Under the pieces are notes generated by a model, which did not search any database, was not told the origin of the DNA, and saw only the letters and a program-made list of their open reading frames with translations. Of a stretch of 64,000 nucleotides of DNA, positions 58,118 to 64,000 are shown piece by piece. Each line of letters opens with the position of its first letter. The first letter of the stretch is position 1. The stretch is from Acidimicrobiia bacterium (GTDB lineage: Bacteria; Actinomycetota; Acidimicrobiia; Acidimicrobiales; Bin134), in NCBI GenBank assembly GCA_022826705.1, contig JAJDUJ010000010.1, forward strand, positions 62,001 through 126,000, given 5' to 3'. Position numbers and translations under genes: made by a program.

Positions 58118-58507
58118 GTGCAAATCCCACTCGTGGACTACCTCGTCTTGGGCGATGAGCCCTATCTGCAAGCCAACGAATGCACCAATTGCGGTGCCCG
58201 ATTCTTCGGCCGGCGCAACGCCTGCGCCCACTGCGGCCACCGAGAGTTCAAACCGGTACGGGTGAGCGACACCGGAACGCTGCGCACCTTCAGCATCGTC
58301 TACCGGGCCGCCCCCACCATTCCCACGCCCTACGTCTCGGCCATCGTGCTCACCGACGACGGCACCTCGGTTCGCTCCAATCTCATCAACATCGAGCCCG
58401 ATCCGGCCAAGATCACGCTCGGCATGAAGGTCAAGCTCGACACCTATGTCGTGGGCACCGACGACGACGGCCAAGAGGCCGTTGCCTTCGGCTACGCCCC
58501 GGTATGA
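58118..58507 (+). CDS. DUF35 zinc-ribbon/OB-fold protein
   Basis: This 129-residue protein has an N-terminal zinc ribbon (NECTNCGARFFGRRNACAHCG, two CxxC pairs) and a C-terminal OB fold (SIVYRAAPTIPTPYVSAIVLTDDG). DUF35 proteins form complexes with thiolase-like enzymes and help hold the CoA substrate. The thiolase gene follows 24 bases downstream, which is the usual pairing. Start GTG. Confidence 0.92.
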   Translation: MQIPLVDYLVLGDEPYLQANECTNCGARFFGRRNACAHCGHREFKPVRVSDTGTLRTFSIVYRAAPTIPTPYVSAIVLTDDGTSVRSNLINIEPDPAKITLGMKVKLDTYVVGTDDDGQEAVAFGYAPV

Positions 58508-58531
58508 CAGCAATTCAATAGGAGGCCGAAA

Positions 58532-59734
58532 ATGGCACAAGACATCTGGGTTCTGGGAACGCACATGACGGCGTTCGGCCGCTACCCCGACCAGGATGCG
58601 GTGGACTTGGCCGCCGCGGCGGCTCTGGGCGCACTGGACGACGGCGGGGTGACCATCTCCGACATGGACCTCCTCTCGTGCGGGACCCTGTTCCAGGCCA
58701 ACGCCGGCATGGGCCAGCAGGTGCAAAAGCAGATCGGCCAAACCGGCATCCCGGTGTACAACGTGTCCAACGCGTGTGCCACAGGTGCCACCGCCCTGCG
58801 CACCGTGATCATGGCCATCCGGGCCGGAGAGGCCGACATGGGCCTGGCCATCGGCGTGGAGCAGATGGGCAAGATGGGCCTTCTGGCCGGCGGCGCCCGC
58901 AAAGAGAAGAACGTGTATGAGCCGTCGGGCCGCTTCGGCGCGGTGATGCCCATCGACGGCATCCTGGGCACCGACACCATGCCCGGCGTGTTCGCCCAAG
59001 CGGGCATGGAGTACGCCAACGACAACGACGGGGTGGGCTTCGAGCAGTTCGCCAAGGTGGCCCAGAAGAACCACGCCCACTCCACGCTCAACCCCCTGGC
59101 CCAGTACCAGAAGGAGTTCAGCCTGGAAGAGGTCATGGGCTCGCCCATGCAGAGTTACCCCAACACGCTGCTGATGTGCTGCCCCACCGGTGACGGGGCC
59201 GCGGCCTGCGTGCTGGTGGGCGAGGAGCGGTTTGCCACCCTCAGCCGCGAGCAGCAGTCTCGGGCGGTGAAGATCTCCGCCTCGGTGCTCACCACCGACC
59301 CCTACGTGGAATCCGGTGCCATGCAGCCTGACGTGAACACCCTCACCCGCAACGCCGCCCAAACCGCCTACGAGCAGGCCGGGGTGAGCCCCGAAGACCT
59401 CAGCCTGGTGGAGCTGCACGACTGCTTCGCCACCGCCGAGCTCATCCACTACGACAACCTGGGGCTGTGCGAGCCGGGCGGCGCGGGCGACTTCATCGAC
59501 CGAGGCGCTCCGTGGCGCGACGGCGATACCCCGGTGAACGTGTCCGGCGGCCTCATCTCCAAGGGCCATCCCATCGGCGCCACCGGCGTGGCCAACGTGT
59601 ACGAGGTGGCCACCCACCTGCGGGGCGAGGCTGGCGACCGCCAGATCGAGGGCGCCAACGTGGGCCTGGCCCACGTGATCGGCCTCGGCTCGAGCTGCGG
59701 CGTCCACATACTGGAGAAGAGCGGGATCAGCTGA
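58532..59734 (+). CDS. SCP2-type thiolase-like protein
   Basis: This 400-residue protein resembles acetyl-CoA acetyltransferase / sterol-carrier-protein-2-type thiolases. It has the nucleophile Cys in VSNACATGATAL, SLVELHDCFATAE, and the C-terminal His in SKGHPIGATG, and ends near GLGSSCGVHILE. It could act as a beta-ketothiolase or a retro-aldolase-like partner with the DUF35 protein, as in steroid side-chain breakdown. An excellent AGGAGG precedes the ATG. Confidence 0.92.
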   Translation: MAQDIWVLGTHMTAFGRYPDQDAVDLAAAAALGALDDGGVTISDMDLLSCGTLFQANAGMGQQVQKQIGQTGIPVYNVSNACATGATALRTVIMAIRAGEADMGLAIGVEQMGKMGLLAGGARKEKNVYEPSGRFGAVMPIDGILGTDTMPGVFAQAGMEYANDNDGVGFEQFAKVAQKNHAHSTLNPLAQYQKEFSLEEVMGSPMQSYPNTLLMCCPTGDGAAACVLVGEERFATLSREQQSRAVKISASVLTTDPYVESGAMQPDVNTLTRNAAQTAYEQAGVSPEDLSLVELHDCFATAELIHYDNLGLCEPGGAGDFIDRGAPWRDGDTPVNVSGGLISKGHPIGATGVANVYEVATHLRGEAGDRQIEGANVGLAHVIGLGSSCGVHILEKSGIS

Positions 59735-59771
59735 ACGGGCTGGCCTCAAACCCCGAGAGGAGACCGCGATC

Positions 59772-60839
59772 ATGAGCAGCACTTGTCGGGGCGTTGTCTT
59801 CAACGGCGACGGCACCTTTCATTTGAGGGACGATTTCCCGGTGCCCGAGCCGCCGGCTGGTGGCGGGGTGCTCAAGGTGGAGGCTGTGGGCATGTGCGGC
59901 AGCGACGTGGCCCAGCTCCACGGCCACCAGCACGTCCCCGGAGAGAAATCACCGCTGGTGCCCGGCCACGAGATCGTGGGCCGGGTTCATGCCCTGGCTG
60001 ACGACGCCAACCTGGGCGTGGCAGTGGGCGACCGGGTGGCGGTGGACCTCGTTGTGCGGGCCCCGGTTACGGAGAACAACCCATTTGGCCTGGGCGAGGT
60101 GTACGGCTACACGATGGGCCTCGAAGACGGCCACGGCCTGTGGGGCGGCTACGGGGAGTACATGGGCGTGTTGCCCAACACCCATCTGGTGAAGCTGACC
60201 GACGACATTGACGCCGCCGAGCTGACCCTGTTCGAGCCGCTGGCCAACGTGTGCAACTGGTTCAGCCGGATGCCCGTGGGCGAGGGCGAGACCGTGGTGG
60301 TACAGGGTCCGGGCCACATGGGGCTGGTGTACGCCGCGGAGGCCAAGCGCCGGGGCGCAGAGACGGTAATAGTCACCGGCACCGGTGCCGACGCCCTGCG
60401 CCTGGAGGTGGCCCGCGAGGTGGGCGCCGACGTGACAGTCGATGTCACCGCCACCGACCTGGTGGCGTTTGTGGCCGAGATCACCGGCGGGGCCATGGCC
60501 GACATGGCCGTAGATCTGGCCGATGCCACCGCCACCGTGCCCCTGTGTCTGAGCCTGGTTCGCCAAGGGGGCAAGGTGCAGCTGGCCGGATTGAAGAACC
60601 TGGCGCCCGTGGAGGTGATCACCGACCTGATCGTGCTCAAGGGCCTCACGGTCCAGGGCGGCAGCGGTTCCACCCCCAGCTCTATGCGGGAAGCAGTGGA
60701 CATCCTGAACAGCGGGGAGTTCCCCACCGGGCCGTTGTTGGGCGAGGTGTTCGGCCTCGACCAGATCGACGAGGCCATGGCCCTGCTCCAGCGAACCGCC
60801 GATCACGATGCCGTGCGAGTTGGGCTTCGGCACAGCTAG
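59772..60839 (+). CDS. Zinc-dependent alcohol dehydrogenase-like (MDR)
   Basis: This 355-residue protein is a medium-chain dehydrogenase. The catalytic-zinc residues are in GMCGSD (Cys) and PGHEIVG (His, Glu), and the nucleotide loop is VVVQGPGHMGLVYAAEAKRRG. The structural-zinc Cys cluster of classic alcohol dehydrogenases is missing. GAGAGGAG lies before the ATG. The substrate is unknown, though the context (thiolase, SDR) suggests alcohol or hydroxyacyl oxidation in a catabolic route. Confidence 0.9.
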   Translation: MSSTCRGVVFNGDGTFHLRDDFPVPEPPAGGGVLKVEAVGMCGSDVAQLHGHQHVPGEKSPLVPGHEIVGRVHALADDANLGVAVGDRVAVDLVVRAPVTENNPFGLGEVYGYTMGLEDGHGLWGGYGEYMGVLPNTHLVKLTDDIDAAELTLFEPLANVCNWFSRMPVGEGETVVVQGPGHMGLVYAAEAKRRGAETVIVTGTGADALRLEVAREVGADVTVDVTATDLVAFVAEITGGAMADMAVDLADATATVPLCLSLVRQGGKVQLAGLKNLAPVEVITDLIVLKGLTVQGGSGSTPSSMREAVDILNSGEFPTGPLLGEVFGLDQIDEAMALLQRTADHDAVRVGLRHS

Positions 60840-60893
60840 CGGTAGCAGGGAGATGGGCGTCGAGATCGAGCGACTGACGGCGGCATTGAGATT

Positions 60894-61697
60894 ATGAGCG
60901 TCGAGATCGACCACTCGGGCAAGGTGGCGCTGGTCACCGGGTCGGGAGCAGGCATAGGCCGGGAGATCGCCCGGTGGATGGGCCGGGCCGGCGCATCGGT
61001 GGCAGTGAACGACATCCGGGGGGAAAATGCCGAGGAAACCGTGGCCCAAATTGCTGAAGAAGGGGGCACGGCGGCCGCATTCCCCGCTGATCTGCGCGAT
61101 GACGCCGCCATTGAGGCCCTGGTGGGCGATGTGGTGGCTTGGGGCGGGAGCCTGGACATAGCCGTCAACAACGTCGGCATGATGGCGGGTCGATCCCCAA
61201 CTCGGTTTGTGGACATGGACGGAGAATTCTGGCGGGACCTTGTAGACCAGAATCTGGTGCTGACCGCGTTGTGTGGCCGGGCCGAAGCTCTGGTGATGAT
61301 GGAGCAGGGCGGCGGGGTGATCATCAACGTCAGTTCGGGTGAGACCACCCGCCCTTCGCCCATGATGTCGAGCTACGCCGCCGCCAAAGCGGCCATCAAC
61401 CACCTGACGTGGTCGATGGCGGTGGAGCTCGGCCCCCACAACATCCGAGTCAACGCCATCGCCCCCGGCACCACCCCCACTGAATTGATAAGGGAAGCAT
61501 TTTCTCCCGAACACTACGAAGCCATCGTGGCCGCCACGCCATTGCGCCGGGAGACCTTGCCCGAAGAACTGGGCCGACTCTCGGTATACCTGGCCTCCGA
61601 CCTGGCCCGCTGCACCACCGGCCAGCTCATCCTGGCCGACGCTGGAGCCTTCCTGTCGCGTACGCGGCCTCCGAACCTGGGACAAGACGCCAGTTAG
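60894..61697 (+). CDS. SDR-family oxidoreductase
   Basis: This 267-residue classical SDR has the cofactor motif TGSGAGIGR, NNVG, the catalytic Ser in INVSSGE, and Tyr-Lys in SYAAAKAAINH. The end reads CTTGQLILADAGAF. It follows the alcohol dehydrogenase by 54 bases and is part of the same set. FabG-like or hydroxyacyl-CoA oxidation is possible. Confidence 0.92.
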   Translation: MSVEIDHSGKVALVTGSGAGIGREIARWMGRAGASVAVNDIRGENAEETVAQIAEEGGTAAAFPADLRDDAAIEALVGDVVAWGGSLDIAVNNVGMMAGRSPTRFVDMDGEFWRDLVDQNLVLTALCGRAEALVMMEQGGGVIINVSSGETTRPSPMMSSYAAAKAAINHLTWSMAVELGPHNIRVNAIAPGTTPTELIREAFSPEHYEAIVAATPLRRETLPEELGRLSVYLASDLARCTTGQLILADAGAFLSRTRPPNLGQDAS

Positions 61698-61708
61698 AAT
61701 CCATCGCC

Positions 61709-61957
61709 ATGGATCAAGCCCTGTTGGATGAGGCCGTCGGCGAACTCCGGGCCCTAGTGGCCCTCGATGGCGGCGACGTTGAATTCGTATCATCCGCCGA
61801 GGGCACCGTGGCCCTTCGGCTCATCCTGGAAGGCGCCGAATGCCGCGAGTGCGTCATGCCCAAGGAGTTCTTGGAGCAGATCGCTTTAGACATGGTGAGT
61901 ACGCGGTTGGCTCAGGTGAGTGCCGTAACCATCGACGACCCTCGCGTGGCGGATTAG
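61709..61957 (+). CDS. NifU C-terminal-like protein
   Basis: This 82-residue protein resembles a stand-alone NifU C-terminal domain: LVALDGGDVEFVSSAEGTVALRLILEGAECRECVMPKEFLEQIAL holds the CxxC pair (ECREC) after the beta hairpin. Such proteins carry or transfer [4Fe-4S] clusters. The usual text is GxCxxCPxS; here CRECVMP, which is a variant. It is the last gene before the terminator and starts 11 bases after the SDR stop. Confidence 0.75.
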   Translation: MDQALLDEAVGELRALVALDGGDVEFVSSAEGTVALRLILEGAECRECVMPKEFLEQIALDMVSTRLAQVSAVTIDDPRVAD

Positions 61958-61967
61958 GTCTTCTGCC

Positions 61968-61991
61968 GCGCTATCCCTTGGGGGTTAGCGC
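61968..61991 (+). other. Hairpin in the GC-rich 3' region of the catabolic operon
   Basis: GCGCTA (61968-61973) and TAGCGC (61986-61991) pair, with CCC/GGG able to extend inside. The following 130 bases are very GC-rich and hold further pairings such as GGCGGG with CCCGCC near 62006-62034. No reading frame of note is present; a structured 3' element or small RNA is possible. Confidence 0.4.
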
Positions 61992-62129
61992 TTGTCCGGC
62001 GGAGCGGCGGGTCCTGTCCCGGCCCAGCCCGCCGTCCTCGATGAACTCCGGGCGGCGGGCGCCCTGAGCCGGGCCACCCCCCGCACCGCCTAGTTCTGCC
62101 AGTTTGGGGCCTTGTCCGCAGCCCAGCTA

Positions 62130-62160
62130 GGCCGGGTGGTTTTGCCACCCGGCCGTTTTC
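62130..62160 (+). terminator. Strong intrinsic terminator
   Basis: GGCCGGGTGG (62130-62139) and CCACCCGGCC (62145-62154) form a perfect 10-bp stem with loop TTTTG, followed by GTTTTC. It ends the plus-strand operon and lies 3 bases from the stop of the convergent FN3 gene. Confidence 0.85.
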
Positions 62161-62162
62161 GG

Positions 62163-64000
62163 TCAGCTGGAGGTTGGGGTTCCAGCGGTTGGGCTGGTCC
62201 AGGGGCTGTATCCGTGGGTGTTTCGTGCTCGAAGACTTATGTCGTATTGCTGGTCGTTGGTCAACCCACTGATGGTGTAGATGTACTCGCCCGATTGATT
62301 GGGTGTCGGTCTCCCGACCCCGAATGTTGAGCAAGTTTCGGAGCCACCCGATGGGGTGTGACACCGTCGCATTTCGAAGCTGCTCACCGCGGGCTTGGGT
62401 GATTCATCTGCCTGCGTCCAAGTCACCGTCAGCCGTCCACTCTGGCCAGTTACATCAGCCACACTCGATATTGACGGGGCACTGAGCCTGCCGTCTGCGG
62501 GTGTTCCTGTGGCCGTAGTTGACCAGGGGCCCTCGCCGAAGCTGTTTCTCGCCCGGACCCGCACGTCGTAGGAGACGGCGGAGAGAAGCCCGGTGAGAGT
62601 ACATCCATAGGAGGCTCCTTGGGCCGCTATATCTCCGTCGATATCCCCGCTAGTGCAGTTGTAGGTGGTGTCTGTCCTGTCATCAAAATCGGTCAGGCTG
62701 CTGGAACTCCAGCTCGTGGTTCCGGTACGCCGGTATTGGATCGTGAAGCCAGTCAAAGCGGATTTGCCGGTTTCGCTTCCGGAAGTCCAAGTCACAGCGA
62801 GCTTCCTGTAGTCGTCGTTTGTTGAGACGCTAACGGCGGCCGCAGCCGGGCTCAGCGGTGCCTGGAGCGCTCCCGGCTTTACGGACTGGGTTGGAGACCA
62901 TGGTCCGGGGCCGTTGGCGTTGACCGACTGAATCCGGAAGTAATAGACGGTGTTGTTGTCCAAGCTGGAGAGTTGATGATTAGTGTCGCCAGAGCCCTTT
63001 GGCACCTGAGTGCAGGAGGCGTCGACCTGGCAGTTGCTGGCGAACCCGCTGCTGGTGTCCCACTGGAGGTTGTAGCTGTTCACCGCAGGCACACTCGTGG
63101 CCGTGTCCCAGAGCACATTGATCCGGTGACCGCCGTTCGGGTCAAGTCTGAAGTTTGTGGGCGCCGCTGCCTGGCCCAAGACAATTCGAGCTATTGACGA
63201 CCACGACCCGGCAATGTCCTGGTTGATGGCCCGGACCCGCACTTCGTACGTGTTCGAGGCGATCAAGGAGCCTGAGATTGGGACGGTGGTGGTGAGAGTG
63301 TCAGCACCGGCAACAGTGCGCTCGCGACTAGCAGCCCAGTTTTCTCGGGCAGTCACGTTGCGCCATTGCACTTGATAGTGGGTTGGTTGCCGGTTGGTGT
63401 CGGTGAGGCTGGGCTTCACCCAAATCGCAGAAATTTGGGAATTTGCCGCGGTGGTGATTGTCAACTCGGTGGGCTGCCCTGGTGAAGGCCGTGTGGCAGT
63501 CAGTCGAAGCGACTCAGTGAGCGACCATGTGCCGGGGCCGGCGGAGTTCACCCCTTGAACCCGAACGTAATAGGTGCCGTTGGAAAGTCCGGTGATGGTG
63601 TGGGTGAAAGTGCTAGCTGAGGTTGTTGCCTGACGGGTGGTGGACCAACCGCTTGGGCTCGTTCCCCACTGGATGACGTAAGAAGCGATGTTGTCATCGG
63701 AGTTGGTATCAAGCGGTGCTTGCCAAGTCGCTGTAATTCGGCCGAAGAACGGGCTAGTGAGAGCGTTGTCAGCAGGCCAACGAGGAGGCCCGGCCAATCC
63801 GGGGGTACTGGTCAGTGTTGGAGTGAACGGATCGCCGCTGGGCCCTCGCACCGCCTTGATCCGGATGTTGTAGGTCACCCTGTCGTTCAATCCAGTGATT
63901 AGGTAGCTAAAGGTGTTCTGGTCGGCGGTGATATGCCGGTTGGTGGTGGACCAGCCCTGTCCTTTCTGAGCCCACCACACCTCGTACTCGTACACGTCAT
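62163..64000 (-). CDS. Fibronectin type III repeat protein, partial
   Basis: This reading frame is open at the right edge, so at least 612 residues of a longer protein are seen. It holds about six fibronectin type III domains in tandem; repeated text such as YTISGLTNDQQYDISLRARN, HTITGLSNGTYYVRVQGVNSAGPGTWS and YFRIQSVNANGPGPWS marks the ends of the domains. The last domain ends at GTPTSS without sorting signal, membrane segment or catalytic domain, so any anchor or enzyme must lie at the N-terminus outside the window. It is likely extracellular, for polymer or surface binding. Confidence 0.88.
   Translation of the reverse strand, partial: DVYEYEVWWAQKGQGWSTTNRHITADQNTFSYLITGLNDRVTYNIRIKAVRGPSGDPFTPTLTSTPGLAGPPRWPADNALTSPFFGRITATWQAPLDTNSDDNIASYVIQWGTSPSGWSTTRQATTSASTFTHTITGLSNGTYYVRVQGVNSAGPGTWSLTESLRLTATRPSPGQPTELTITTAANSQISAIWVKPSLTDTNRQPTHYQVQWRNVTARENWAASRERTVAGADTLTTTVPISGSLIASNTYEVRVRAINQDIAGSWSSIARIVLGQAAAPTNFRLDPNGGHRINVLWDTATSVPAVNSYNLQWDTSSGFASNCQVDASCTQVPKGSGDTNHQLSSLDNNTVYYFRIQSVNANGPGPWSPTQSVKPGALQAPLSPAAAAVSVSTNDDYRKLAVTWTSGSETGKSALTGFTIQYRRTGTTSWSSSSLTDFDDRTDTTYNCTSGDIDGDIAAQGASYGCTLTGLLSAVSYDVRVRARNSFGEGPWSTTATGTPADGRLSAPSISSVADVTGQSGRLTVTWTQADESPKPAVSSFEMRRCHTPSGGSETCSTFGVGRPTPNQSGEYIYTISGLTNDQQYDISLRARNTHGYSPWTSPTAGTPTSS

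Noticed and set aside
57941-61793. Two very long minus-strand frames (57941-59815 and 59949-61793)
   Set aside because: They lie opposite well-defined enzymes, have low-complexity His/Gly/Val-rich text and no start signals, so they are shadow frames.

Overview
The window looks like a chromosome segment of a high-GC actinobacterium, most likely from a deep-branching group such as the Acidimicrobiia (inference). The support is an actinobacterial division/cell-wall cluster without ftsA but with sepF, a gene order ileS / dksA-like / lspA / rluD / dnaE like that in streptomycetes, a eukaryote-like (type 2) isoleucyl-tRNA synthetase, a bacterial proteasome activator (Bpa/PafE) ending in GTYL, a SUF iron-sulfur system with SufU, and a DUF222/HNH protein. 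MurE carries the DNPR signature of meso-diaminopimelate-type peptidoglycan. GTG and TTG starts and 4-base stop/start overlaps are frequent.

Layout. 1-6.4 kb: the end of an acyl-CoA synthetase gene, a class I fumarase, two poorly characterised genes, a CapA-like lipoprotein, a flavin reductase and a gamma-carbonic-anhydrase-like protein. 6.5-10.9 kb: SUF operon 1 (sufB, a small Cys-rich protein, sufD, a Rieske ferredoxin, a divergent sufC, a pterin carbinolamine dehydratase). 10.9-16.4 kb: an accessory block on the minus strand (Phd/VapC toxin-antitoxin, START-like protein, acetyltransferase-like protein, P-loop kinase, and a Rieske oxygenase / SDR / TetR operon with a palindromic operator). 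16.5-19.7 kb: SUF operon 2 on the minus strand (MBL hydrolase, canonical sufC, sufS, sufU). 19.8-28.6 kb: acyl-CoA dehydrogenase, small conserved proteins, a MazF-type toxin-antitoxin pair, HAD phosphatase, two HNH proteins, an orphan PD-(D/E)XK nuclease, an HhH-GPD protein and a lipoate-ligase-like protein.

28.7-44.7 kb is the dcw cluster: mraZ (with an MraZ-type operator), a long structured leader, rsmH, ftsL, ftsI, murE, mraY, murD, ftsW, murG, murC, murB, ftsQ, ftsZ, yggS, sepF. murF is missing between murE and mraY, and yggT and divIVA are missing after sepF, where ileS instead points backwards into the cluster. 48-56 kb: a dksA-like gene with a histone-H1-like tail, lspA, rluD, an Rrf2 regulator, a phosphodiesterase, bpa (with a duplicated start region) and dnaE. 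56.3-62 kb: a plus-strand catabolic set (nitroreductase, SnoaL-like, DUF35 plus thiolase, alcohol dehydrogenase, SDR, NifU-like) closed by a strong terminator, facing a fibronectin-type-III repeat protein that runs off the right edge.

No tRNA, rRNA, CRISPR array, transposase or phage gene was seen. No stretch longer than 300 bases lacks a gene; the longest gaps (28569-28807, 29216-29479, 61958-62162) are described as regulatory or structured regions. The most interesting items are the split SUF system with two unlike SufC ATPases and an added Cys-rich protein, the structured rsmH leader, the missing murF and divIVA, and the duplicated translation start in front of bpa.
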